Shown here in pieces: positions 1 to 7,062 of a stretch of 20,322 bases of DNA; the stretch's first letter is position 1, and every line of letters starts with the position of its first letter. A model generated the notes under the pieces. It was not told where the DNA came from. It ran no database searches and saw only the letters and a program-made list of their open reading frames with translations. Position numbers and translations under genes: made by a program. Source of the stretch: Treponema sp. Lineage in GTDB: Bacteria; Spirochaetota; Spirochaetia; Treponematales; Treponemataceae. The DNA lies in the NCBI GenBank assembly GCA_016297405.1, contig JAEDGP010000036.1, positions 1-20,322 on the forward strand, in the 5' to 3' direction.

Positions 1-24
1 CAGGTTCAAATCCTGTCATCCCGA
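1..24 (+). tRNA. tRNA 3' end (partial), probably tRNA-Pro
   Basis: Bases 1-4 pair with 12-15 as most of a T-stem around a canonical 7-nt T-loop (TTCAAAT, 5-11). Bases 17-23 (CATCCCG) are the 3' strand of the acceptor stem, and A24 is the discriminator. The following bases are CTA, so CCA is not encoded and must be added after transcription. The acceptor 5' strand implied is CGGGATG, giving C1-G72, which in bacteria is typical of tRNA-Pro; the anticodon lies outside the window, so the amino acid is an inference. A terminator follows at once. Confidence 0.8.
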
Positions 25-26
25 CT

Positions 27-59
27 AAAGGAACTTCTTATGAAGTTCCTTTTTTTTTT
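27..59 (+). terminator. Intrinsic terminator of the tRNA transcript
   Basis: A perfect 11-bp stem (27-37 with 42-52) has a 4-nt loop and is followed by a T-run reaching 59. It starts two bases after the tRNA discriminator. In the opposite direction only three T follow the stem, so it probably works mainly on the plus strand. Bases 60-246, between it and mtaB, are AT-rich with no recognisable gene. Confidence 0.9.
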
Positions 60-246
60 ACAAAAAACAATAATCATCTGAAAAGATAACTCTGGCAAAA
101 ATGAAAACTGAAGCCATAATTTTTATTAGTTTTTAGCTTTTTAAAATAAATCTCAAATTATTTTTTTAATTCATTAATTTTCTTAATTCGATTTTGAAAT
201 TCTTGTGAAATACCATTAAAAAGATTTTCGCTGACCGTATAATTTA

Positions 247-1710
247 TCACACAAATTTCGCAAGACATTCTGTTTCTCCGCCTTTTGCAGAGAGGGTTTT
301 TATTGGACCCAGGATTTCAAGCTTCACTTTCTGTCCTGGACGAGGAGCAAGCATTCCATCAAACCCATGGATTTCACAATGCAAAAAATTTTCAGTAATG
401 GCATGAAAAACAACCCCATCGCCTTCATTCGATGAAACAGCGCTTTTTTTTACTGTTTCCATTACACCATCAAAAGTTTGTCCAACACACTTTGAAATAT
501 AACAGGCTTTGCTTTGAAAAGAATATTCAGAAAGACATTTTGCCCGCTCACCACTTATACTTTGCGGAACTTTATTTTTCATCGTTGCGGCTAAAGTGCC
601 CTCTCGCTCACTAAACGGAAATACATGAATCGCCGTAAAACCTGCATCTTTGCAAAGATTTAAGGTTTGCTCAAAATCATCATCCGTTTCGCCAGGAAAA
701 CCAGTAATGATATCACATGATAGAAACGGATTTATTTTTGCATCTTTAAGTTTTCTGCATGCTTGTAAAACATCATTTGCCTTGTATGCCCTGGCCATGC
801 GCTTAAGCACATCATCGCTGCCACTTTGTACAGAAAGATGAAAATGAGGCCTGACCCTTTTATCTTTTATGACATCACAAAAATAATCATCAACCACCTG
901 TGGATAAAGGCTGGAAATCCTGAAATTTATAGTTGCTGTATTTTCAAGGCAAAGGGCAAGAAGTTCTGCAAAACGAATATCTTTTCCATTGTATTGGCTT
1001 TTATATTGAGCGATATTTACAGTGGTGATGACAACTTCGCTCTGCCCCGCTTCCTCCAGTTTCTTCACCCGTTCAATAACTACAGATGCATCCAGACTTA
1101 CAGACTTTCCCCGGGCAATATGAATGGCACAATAGGAGCAGGAACTGTTACAGCCATCCTGGATTTTCAGGCTGGCACGGGAATGGGCAACAAATGAATC
1201 TGTGGAAAGTATAAAAGGATTTTCGCTTGTTCCAGGCATCTTTGCATCTTTACTAAAAAGACCATCATTCATATACCTTGCAAACGATGATGCATCAAAA
1301 ACACCGTTTTTAAAAAAGCTTCCATTACTACCTTCCGGCCCAACCGCTTTCCGAAGCAATTTTGCACATTCCACAATGCGGCTCTTAAGCTGACCTGGCA
1401 GCACAGCAATTCTGTCGCTCATTCCACAAAGATATTCTTTTGCAAGCTGTGCATAACATCCAGTAACAACAATGGTTGCATTTGGAAGTTTCTCCAGCAT
1501 AAGGCGAATAATTCGCCTATCCTTCTGTTCGGCTTTCTGTGTTACTGCACAAGTATTTATTACACCCAGGATAGCCTTGGGAAAAACCTGGCTTTTAGCC
1601 GTCAGAGAAGTTAATGAAACTGTAAAGGAATTTTCGATAAAGACCCTGGCCGCAGATTCACTTTCAATCTGGTTTAATCTGCAACCTGTGGTTTCGAACT
1701 GAATATCCAT
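247..1710 (-). CDS. mtaB: MtaB-type tRNA methylthiotransferase (radical SAM)
   Basis: Predicted to convert t6A37 to ms2t6A37 in tRNAs reading ANN codons, in the cytoplasm. The N-terminal UPF0004 domain shows its three cluster cysteines: C10 (TTGCRLNQ), C54 (NTCAVT) and C85 (VTGCYAQ). The radical-SAM domain has the CxxxCxxC signature at C187, C191 and C194 (DGCNSSCSYC). The C-terminal 60-70 residues fit a TRAM RNA-binding domain. At 487 aa it is a little longer than usual; a poorly conserved stretch at about residues 105-170 accounts for this. The short QIESE motif after C10 and the overall layout fit MtaB better than MiaB or RimO. The start lies 3 nt after the TPR gene stop and has no strong Shine-Dalgarno, suggesting translational coupling. 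No clear terminator was seen downstream. Confidence 0.9.
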   Translation of the reverse strand: MDIQFETTGCRLNQIESESAARVFIENSFTVSLTSLTAKSQVFPKAILGVINTCAVTQKAEQKDRRIIRLMLEKLPNATIVVTGCYAQLAKEYLCGMSDRIAVLPGQLKSRIVECAKLLRKAVGPEGSNGSFFKNGVFDASSFARYMNDGLFSKDAKMPGTSENPFILSTDSFVAHSRASLKIQDGCNSSCSYCAIHIARGKSVSLDASVVIERVKKLEEAGQSEVVITTVNIAQYKSQYNGKDIRFAELLALCLENTATINFRISSLYPQVVDDYFCDVIKDKRVRPHFHLSVQSGSDDVLKRMARAYKANDVLQACRKLKDAKINPFLSCDIITGFPGETDDDFEQTLNLCKDAGFTAIHVFPFSEREGTLAATMKNKVPQSISGERAKCLSEYSFQSKACYISKCVGQTFDGVMETVKKSAVSSNEGDGVVFHAITENFLHCEIHGFDGMLAPRPGQKVKLEILGPIKTLSAKGGETECLAKFV

Positions 1711-1713
1711 ATT

Positions 1714-2346
1714 CTACTGAAGCTTGCTGTTTACTCTTGTTCTACCCTTTTCTGCATTGATGGAAGAAGGGTTAATAGAAAGAGCTTTGTCGTATGCTTC
1801 TGCAGCACGCACATAATCTTTAGCCATTTCACGGGCGTATCCAAGTTCAGTCCACCATTTATCATTAGTAGCATCCTTTTTTACGGCCATACTCAAAGAA
1901 ATGTCAGCATGCATATAACGGCCTTGTTTAATGTAGATTTCACCCATAAGATAATACGCACTTCCTAATCTAGGATGGCTTTCTGTGGCATTTGAAAAAT
2001 ATTTCTGGAACTGTTCTGTGGCACCTTTGTAATTTCCAAGATAATATTTTGCTTCACCAAGGATTTCCAAAAGGCGAACATCGTAAGGATTGATTTTAAG
2101 ACCTGCATTTGCACGAACTTCTGCTTCCGCATATTGCTTGTTCTTTACAAGAGACCAGCACATTACAACATAGGATTCAACTCTATTTGGATTGGAAGCA
2201 ATTTCCTGTTCACAAACCGCAACAGATTCCTGATAACGTCCATTCTGATACAAAATCAGGGCATCCTTTTTTTCCTCTGCAAAAAGATCAGATGAACAAG
2301 CCAAAGTTATGGCAAAAAAAATAAAACAACGGATTTTTCTATTCAT
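1714..2346 (-). CDS. Exported TPR-repeat protein
   Basis: A 210-aa protein with an N-terminal signal sequence: basic MNRK, a hydrophobic core, then either a signal peptidase I site after LFA (about residue 23) or a relaxed spirochaetal lipobox at C17 (TLAC). The rest is tetratricopeptide repeats, about four to five units from residue 28 to 205. Typical TPR spacing is visible (LYQNGRYQESVAVCEQEIASNP; LGNYKGATEQF; AKDYVRAAEAYDKAL). TPRs mediate protein-protein contacts; the partner is unknown. The start overlaps the end of the bactofilin gene by 8 nt and has a GGTGAG Shine-Dalgarno 5 nt upstream. This is tight coupling, so a shared role at the cell envelope is plausible but is inference. Confidence 0.8.
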   Translation of the reverse strand: MNRKIRCFIFFAITLACSSDLFAEEKKDALILYQNGRYQESVAVCEQEIASNPNRVESYVVMCWSLVKNKQYAEAEVRANAGLKINPYDVRLLEILGEAKYYLGNYKGATEQFQKYFSNATESHPRLGSAYYLMGEIYIKQGRYMHADISLSMAVKKDATNDKWWTELGYAREMAKDYVRAAEAYDKALSINPSSINAEKGRTRVNSKLQ

Positions 2347-2707
2347 TTTCTCTCACCATCGTACACTTTCCAGTAAATGTGCTTCCAGGTTCAAGAACAA
2401 CCTGAGCAGCTGTAATATCTCCATCAAGAACACCTGAAGCAGATACAAAAATCAACTGTTTTGCAGTGACATTTCCATGAACTGTTCCCTTCACAAGAAC
2501 CCGAACAGAATTTATATCTGCATTTACCTCTGCGCAAGAATCGATGACAAGATCGCTAGTGGCATCGATTTTTCCATTAACCTTTCCACGAATCATGAAA
2601 GGTTTTACAAATTTTATATTGCCAGTAAATTTGATGCCAGGCTCAATGATTGTGTCAAATGCGGCATCTTCAAGATCAAAAAAATCACTTTCTTTTACAT
2701 CAAACAT
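2339..2707 (-). CDS. Bactofilin (polymer-forming cytoskeletal protein)
   Basis: A 122-aa bactofilin (DUF583/polymer-forming cytoskeletal family). The short N-terminal tail (MFDVKESDFFDLED) is followed by a right-handed beta-helix core at about residues 20-115. The core shows the family pattern of repeated G-x-(I/V/L) turns: FTGNIKF, IRGKVNGKIDAT, VKGTVHGNVTA, LDGDITAAQVVLEPGSTFTGK. Bactofilins self-assemble into filaments without nucleotide, often under the membrane, and scaffold cell-shape or wall enzymes. No transmembrane segment is seen. It is first of a three-gene unit with the TPR protein and mtaB. No Shine-Dalgarno precedes the ATG; a promoter-like -10 ends 6 nt before it (see promoter entry). 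Confidence 0.88.
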   Translation of the reverse strand: MFDVKESDFFDLEDAAFDTIIEPGIKFTGNIKFVKPFMIRGKVNGKIDATSDLVIDSCAEVNADINSVRVLVKGTVHGNVTAKQLIFVSASGVLDGDITAAQVVLEPGSTFTGKCTMVRENE

Positions 2708-2713
2708 ATATCT

Positions 2714-2742
2714 ATTTTAATGCATTAATCCATGATAATCAA
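2714..2742 (-). promoter_or_regulatory. Candidate promoter of the bactofilin unit (leaderless type)
   Basis: On the minus strand TTGATT (2742-2737), a 17-nt spacer and TAAAAT (2719-2714) are followed by only 6 nt before the bactofilin ATG at 2707. The transcript would start at or next to the start codon. The -35 matches consensus at 4 of 6 and the -10 at 5 of 6. In such AT-rich DNA chance matches are possible. Confidence 0.5.
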
Positions 2743-2754
2743 TAAACGACACTT

Positions 2755-3789
2755 CTAATGCTGAACAAAAGCATATTTGAAATAACCATTCTGATCCTTG
2801 TGCAAAAGTCCTGCAAAAAAACCGTTTTCAAGAAAAACAGCAGCAAAATCGTTTTCTACTTCAAATGGAGAAGAATCAAACATATTCGAATGAAGCTTTT
2901 GTCCATTATAAAATGAATCTTTGAACTTTTCCTTCAAGGTAAGAATACCAAAACCGCAATGGGATGCGATTATTTTGTTCATTTCTATGGAATTATTGCG
3001 AACCTGTTCTTGAAGCGATTTTTCCTGCACAGAATCATTTTCCAAAGCAGTTTCCTTATGATTTTGGTCAATAGGATTTTCCAAAAGGAATTTCTTGTTT
3101 GCTATGGCATTTTGAATGGTAAATGGTTCAAGCAAATCGAAGCCACAGGCATCTTTCAGTTCAAAATTTCCAACCCGAGTTCTTCTAAGTGCCATAAGAT
3201 GAGCCGCACTATTGCATGCCAAGCCAATATCCCGGGCAAGACTTCTAATGTAAGTTCCCTTCGAAACAGTAAATTCCACAAGGGCAGCCTTTACAAAACC
3301 TTCATCATCAAGCAGCATATCGCATATATTGCTTTGATACACATTTATCTTTCTTGCAGGAATTTCTGCTTTCTTCCCGCTTCTTACAAGGTCGCTTGCC
3401 CTTTTTCCGTCTACATGAATTGCGCTAAATGCTGGCGGAACATGATCTAATTCCCCGCGAAAAGATTCAAAGGCTTTTACAAAAGCATCTTTTGAGGGCA
3501 ATAATGCAGTGCGAACCACCTGACCAGTGCACTCAAGAGTATCAGTCTCAGACCCAAATTCAATTACTGCCTGATAGCTTTTATCGAATTCAGTAATTTT
3601 TCCTGCCAGCCGGGTCAATGATCCCACGCAAACAACAAGCAGCCCGCTTGCAAAGCTATCCAATGTACCGGTATGACCTACTTTTGTAGTATTGAATGCA
3701 TGCTTGATAGTCCACAAAGAAGAAAAACTTGTTTTTCCTGTAGGTTTAGAGAACAAAACTATTTTATTTAGATTTTCAGTATTTTTCAT
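2755..3789 (-). CDS. truB: tRNA pseudouridine-55 synthase
   Basis: Isomerises U55 in the T-loop of tRNAs to pseudouridine. The catalytic motif is GHTGTLDSFASGLL with the nucleophile Asp at residue 44; the N-terminal KPTGKTS, RG-x-x-x-H (FRGELDHVPPAFSAI) and KGTYIRSLARDIG motifs all match TruB. At 344 aa it is longer than the roughly 300-aa norm because of a polar, low-complexity stretch at about 235-275 before the C-terminal PUA-like part. It is last in rimP-nusA-infB-rbfA-truB, the common bacterial order. The start is unusual: there is no Shine-Dalgarno and the ATG follows directly on the U-run of a terminator-like hairpin. No better in-frame start is seen, since the family motif begins only about eight residues later. 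Confidence 0.93.
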   Translation of the reverse strand: MKNTENLNKIVLFSKPTGKTSFSSLWTIKHAFNTTKVGHTGTLDSFASGLLVVCVGSLTRLAGKITEFDKSYQAVIEFGSETDTLECTGQVVRTALLPSKDAFVKAFESFRGELDHVPPAFSAIHVDGKRASDLVRSGKKAEIPARKINVYQSNICDMLLDDEGFVKAALVEFTVSKGTYIRSLARDIGLACNSAAHLMALRRTRVGNFELKDACGFDLLEPFTIQNAIANKKFLLENPIDQNHKETALENDSVQEKSLQEQVRNNSIEMNKIIASHCGFGILTLKEKFKDSFYNGQKLHSNMFDSSPFEVENDFAAVFLENGFFAGLLHKDQNGYFKYAFVQH

Positions 3790-3839
3790 AAAAAAAGGCC
3801 ACAGTTTTCAAAACAATCAATCAGTCAGAAAACTGTGGC
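3790..3839 (-). terminator. Terminator-like hairpin between rbfA and truB
   Basis: A perfect 12-bp stem (3828-3839 with 3798-3809, GCCACAGTTTTC and its complement) has an 18-nt loop. On the minus strand it is followed by one C and seven T that run straight into the truB ATG (3789-3787). It starts 6 nt after the rbfA stop. It looks like an intrinsic terminator, yet truB has no other visible promoter, so partial readthrough is inferred. Confidence 0.8.
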
Positions 3840-3845
3840 TATGTG

Positions 3846-4244
3846 TTATTCGTCCTTTGGTTCTTCAGAAGATTTTTCTTCTTCCATCGCCTTAGACTCA
3901 TTTTCCAGTTCCGTAAGTTTACGGACCATATTGAATCCCTGTTTCATTCCAGAATCAACAATAAATGTGAGTTTTGGAAACTTACGGATTCTAAGCTTTT
4001 TTGCAATCTGGCACTGAATATAACCTGCGGCACTGTTCAGACCATCCACGCCAGTTTCAAGCTTTGAATCAGAAAGAAAACTTGAAACATAAACCTTTGC
4101 ATAAGCTAAATCCGACGCAACTTCTACCCTGTTTATTGAAAGATAGGTTGAAACACGAGGATCTTTTACATCACCCCTAAGAATCAGCGTAGAGATTTCG
4201 TCCCTAAGCTGACCGTTGAGGCGTTCCATTCGGTACTGACCCAT
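3846..4244 (-). CDS. rbfA: 30S ribosome-binding factor A
   Basis: A 132-aa KH-like protein that helps late maturation of the 30S subunit and processing of the 16S rRNA 5' end. Family features visible are the N-terminal helix (YRMERLNGQLRDEISTLIL), DPRVS and the strand LAYAKVYVSSF. There is also a helix leading to IAKKLRIRKFPKLTFIVDSG, close to the usual lRk-x-P-L-F-x-x-D pattern. The last 15 or so residues are highly acidic and probably disordered. Its ATG overlaps the infB stop by one base (TAATG), with an AGGAG upstream inside infB, so translation is probably coupled. Confidence 0.92.
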   Translation of the reverse strand: MGQYRMERLNGQLRDEISTLILRGDVKDPRVSTYLSINRVEVASDLAYAKVYVSSFLSDSKLETGVDGLNSAAGYIQCQIAKKLRIRKFPKLTFIVDSGMKQGFNMVRKLTELENESKAMEEEKSSEEPKDE

Positions 4245-7054
4245 TATTCAGCATCTCCTGAGAGTGATGAGGCAGCCTTTTCTTTTGCAGCAGCTTTGGC
4301 TGCCTTCTTTGCTTTTCCGGCAGCTTTTTCTGCGGCAAGCTGTTCTGCTTCAAGAGCCTTTTCAGCTTCAGCATCAGCCATTGCCTTTGCAGCAGCTTCA
4401 GCAGCCTTCTTTTCGTTTTCTGCACGATCATCATGATGTTCATCACCAAGCTTTCGTGCAATTTCAATGTATTCAAAGATTTCAAGATGGTCGCCAACCT
4501 GAATGTCCTGCCAGTTTTCCAACGAAAGGCCACATTCAAATCCTGTAGCAACTTCTTTTGCATCATCTTTAAATCGCTTCAAAGATGCAATCTTACCTGT
4601 ATACTTGACGATACCATCACGAACAAGGTTAACCATTGAATTTCTGCGGACACAACCGTCTGTAACATAACATCCGGCAATTGTTCCGACTTTTGGAACC
4701 TTAAATGTGTTGCGTACTTCAACATTACCGATTGTCTGTTCTTTTGTATCTGGAGAAAGCATACCTTCCATAGCAGCCTGAATTTCTTCAACACACTTAT
4801 AGATGATATTGTACTTTCTGATATCAACCTTTTCTGTATCTGCAAGAATCTTTGCTTTAGGTGTTGGACGAACGTTGAAACCGATGATGATTGCATTTGA
4901 ATCAGCTGCAGCAAGAGTAACATCTGATTCGTTGATTGCTCCGGCAGAACTGTGAATTACGTTTACACGAATTTCTTTTGTAGAAAGTTTTTCCAATGAA
5001 GCCTTAAGAGCTTCTGCTGAACCTTGAAGATCGGCTTTAATAATGATCTTAAGTTCCTGAACTTCATGAGATTCAATATCCTGGAACAAAGTATCCAATG
5101 TTGTCTTCTTTACAGCTCTTGCAGCTTCATAGCGTTTAAGTTCCTGTCGCTTTGTAGCGATTGCGCGGGCTTCCTTATCGTCTTCTGTAACCTGGAATGG
5201 ATCACCGGCATTCGGCATTTCTTCCATACCAAGAACTTCTACTGGAGTTGAAGGACCTGCTTCCTGAATGCGGTGACCACGGTCATCAAACATTGCACGC
5301 ACACGACCTGAGTAAATACCAGCAACAAAAGGATCGCCCTGTTTAAGGGTACCACGCTGTATTACAACGGAAGAAACAACACCACGTCCCTGGTCAATGC
5401 GTGATTCAAGGATTTTTCCTTCTGCACGACAATCATAAGTAGCCTTAAGTTCAAGCATTTCAGCCTGAAGAAGAATAGCATCAAGAAGATCTTCAATACC
5501 CATCTTCTGTTTAGCAGAAATATGAACGTACTGTGTATCTCCACCCCATTCTTCAGGTGTAAGACCATGTTCGGAAAGTTGTGTCTTAACGCGGTCAGGA
5601 TTGGCTTCCGGTTTATCAATTTTGTTTACAGCAACAATGATTGGAACCTTTGCATCCTTTGCATGAGCAATAGCTTCAAGAGTCTGAGGCATTACACCGT
5701 CATCTGCAGCTACTACAAGAACTACAACATCTGTTACCTGAGCACCACGAGCACGCATCATTGTAAATGCTTCATGGCCTGGTGTATCAAGGAATGTAAT
5801 ATCACCCTTATCAGTATGAACTGAATAAGCACCGATTGCCTGTGTAATACCGCCGGCTTCGCCAGCAGCAACATTGGCATTTCGAATGGCATCCAAAGTC
5901 TTTGTCTTACCGTGGTCTACGTGACCCATTACAGTTACGATTGGTGGACGAGGAAGCATATTTTCTGCAATGTCTTCATCACCTTTAATAACAGTTTCAT
6001 CATAAAGGGAAACAACTTTTACTTCACAACCATATTCTGAACAGAGAAGTTCGGCTGTATCCTTGTCGATTGACTGGTTGATTGTAACCATCTGACCGTA
6101 GCTTGAAAAAAGTTTACCGATGATTTCAGAAGCCTTAAGGTTCATTTTCTTAGCAAGATCAGAGATTGAAACAGTTTCCATGATTTCAATTGACTTTGGT
6201 ACAACTGAAGCTGGAGTTTCTGACTTCTTCTTGCTTTCGAAAAGTGAATCATCATACTGTTCTTCATCTTTTCTGTTATATACCTGCTTTTTACCTTTGA
6301 AAGCTTTCTTTGCAGGTGCACGGTTCTGCATCATTGGTGGAACAGCTGAACCAGCCTGACCTCCGCTAAATCCTGGACGGCCACCGCCAAATCCTGGGCG
6401 AGGACCATTAGGTCTGTTTCCACCGCCAAAACCGCCGCCTTGACCGCCGCGGTTAAAACCACCACTCTGGCCACCGCGGTTAAAACTACCACTCTGGCCG
6501 CCACGGTTAAAGCTTCCGCCCTGGCCGCCGCGATTATATCCGCCTTGACCTTCATTCTGACGATTCTGGTATCCCTGACGAGCCTGAGCGCCTGTAAAGC
6601 CGCCTTCTCTTCTTTGATACCCACCGTTACCGTCACGGTTATAGCCGCTATTTCCACGGTTATACCCGCCTCGATTGTCTCTGCGACCATAATCGCTTAG
6701 ATTTCCGGCTTTTACGTTCGGACGTGAACTATTTACTTCAAAAGTTCTTTTCTGCTGTGGACGTCCTTCGCTTTTCTGTTCTTCAACTTTAGAAGCCACC
6801 TGCTGTCCAGAAGAATTCCTTGGAGCTTCTACCTTAGCCTGAGTCTGGCCTGCAGACTGTTCAGGTCGCTTTGCAACAACCTTAATGTCTTTTTTCTGAC
6901 CATCGGCGGCAGGTGAACCAGCTGGATTAGCAGCAGGCTTTTTCTTAACAACAATCACCTTCTTTTTTGCTGGTGACTGAGTAGACTGAGCAGGAGTTTC
7001 TGCATGTTTTTTGTGAACAATAACTTCCGGCTTTTTTTCTGATTCTTCAGCCAT
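4244..7054 (-). CDS. infB: Translation initiation factor IF-2
   Basis: A GTPase that brings fMet-tRNA to the 30S subunit and promotes subunit joining. The G domain starts at about 370: GHVDHGKT (377-384), the GGITQ switch region (401), DTPGHE (423-428), NKID (477-480) and SAK (513-515). An IF2 N-terminal domain lies at about 290-345, and domains II-IV follow. Two parts are unusual. Residues 123-232 form an RGG/YNR/FNR-rich low-complexity region with a 9-residue tandem repeat. Residues 870-936, after the normal end of domain IV (EYIEIARKL), form an Ala/Lys/Glu-rich tail. At 936 aa it is long for the family mainly for these reasons. It starts 8 nt after the nusA stop with AGGA-type Shine-Dalgarno sequence upstream. 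Confidence 0.96.
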   Translation of the reverse strand: MAEESEKKPEVIVHKKHAETPAQSTQSPAKKKVIVVKKKPAANPAGSPAADGQKKDIKVVAKRPEQSAGQTQAKVEAPRNSSGQQVASKVEEQKSEGRPQQKRTFEVNSSRPNVKAGNLSDYGRRDNRGGYNRGNSGYNRDGNGGYQRREGGFTGAQARQGYQNRQNEGQGGYNRGGQGGSFNRGGQSGSFNRGGQSGGFNRGGQGGGFGGGNRPNGPRPGFGGGRPGFSGGQAGSAVPPMMQNRAPAKKAFKGKKQVYNRKDEEQYDDSLFESKKKSETPASVVPKSIEIMETVSISDLAKKMNLKASEIIGKLFSSYGQMVTINQSIDKDTAELLCSEYGCEVKVVSLYDETVIKGDEDIAENMLPRPPIVTVMGHVDHGKTKTLDAIRNANVAAGEAGGITQAIGAYSVHTDKGDITFLDTPGHEAFTMMRARGAQVTDVVVLVVAADDGVMPQTLEAIAHAKDAKVPIIVAVNKIDKPEANPDRVKTQLSEHGLTPEEWGGDTQYVHISAKQKMGIEDLLDAILLQAEMLELKATYDCRAEGKILESRIDQGRGVVSSVVIQRGTLKQGDPFVAGIYSGRVRAMFDDRGHRIQEAGPSTPVEVLGMEEMPNAGDPFQVTEDDKEARAIATKRQELKRYEAARAVKKTTLDTLFQDIESHEVQELKIIIKADLQGSAEALKASLEKLSTKEIRVNVIHSSAGAINESDVTLAAADSNAIIIGFNVRPTPKAKILADTEKVDIRKYNIIYKCVEEIQAAMEGMLSPDTKEQTIGNVEVRNTFKVPKVGTIAGCYVTDGCVRRNSMVNLVRDGIVKYTGKIASLKRFKDDAKEVATGFECGLSLENWQDIQVGDHLEIFEYIEIARKLGDEHHDDRAENEKKAAEAAAKAMADAEAEKALEAEQLAAEKAAGKAKKAAKAAAKEKAASSLSGDAE
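6431..6538 (-). repeat. Four 27-bp tandem repeats within infB (FNRGGQ units)
   Basis: Residues 173-208 of IF-2 are four consecutive 9-residue units of the form (Y/F)NRGGQ(G/S)G(S/G), that is a 27-bp period with small differences between copies. They sit in a longer Gly/Arg/Asn/Tyr-rich segment (residues 123-232). Repeats like this can change copy number by slippage. Confidence 0.85.
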
Positions 7055-7062
7055 AAAATATC

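Noticed and set aside
60..246. A small gene between the tRNA terminator and mtaB
   Set aside because: Only an 11-codon frame without a ribosome-binding site; AT-rich with no stable hairpin.
4264..4566. Open frames in other frames over the infB 3' end
   Set aside because: Leu/Gln- and Lys-rich compositions mirror the Ala/Lys tail of IF-2; no Shine-Dalgarno or family motif.
6431..6538. The infB repeats as a CRISPR array
   Set aside because: The repeats are head-to-tail 27-bp units without unique spacers and encode an in-frame 9-residue protein repeat.
6331..6700. Open frames of 86-119 codons on both strands across the infB glycine/arginine repeats
   Set aside because: They are alanine/valine/threonine-rich shadows caused by the repeat composition, and they lie wholly inside infB, which has all IF-2 motifs.
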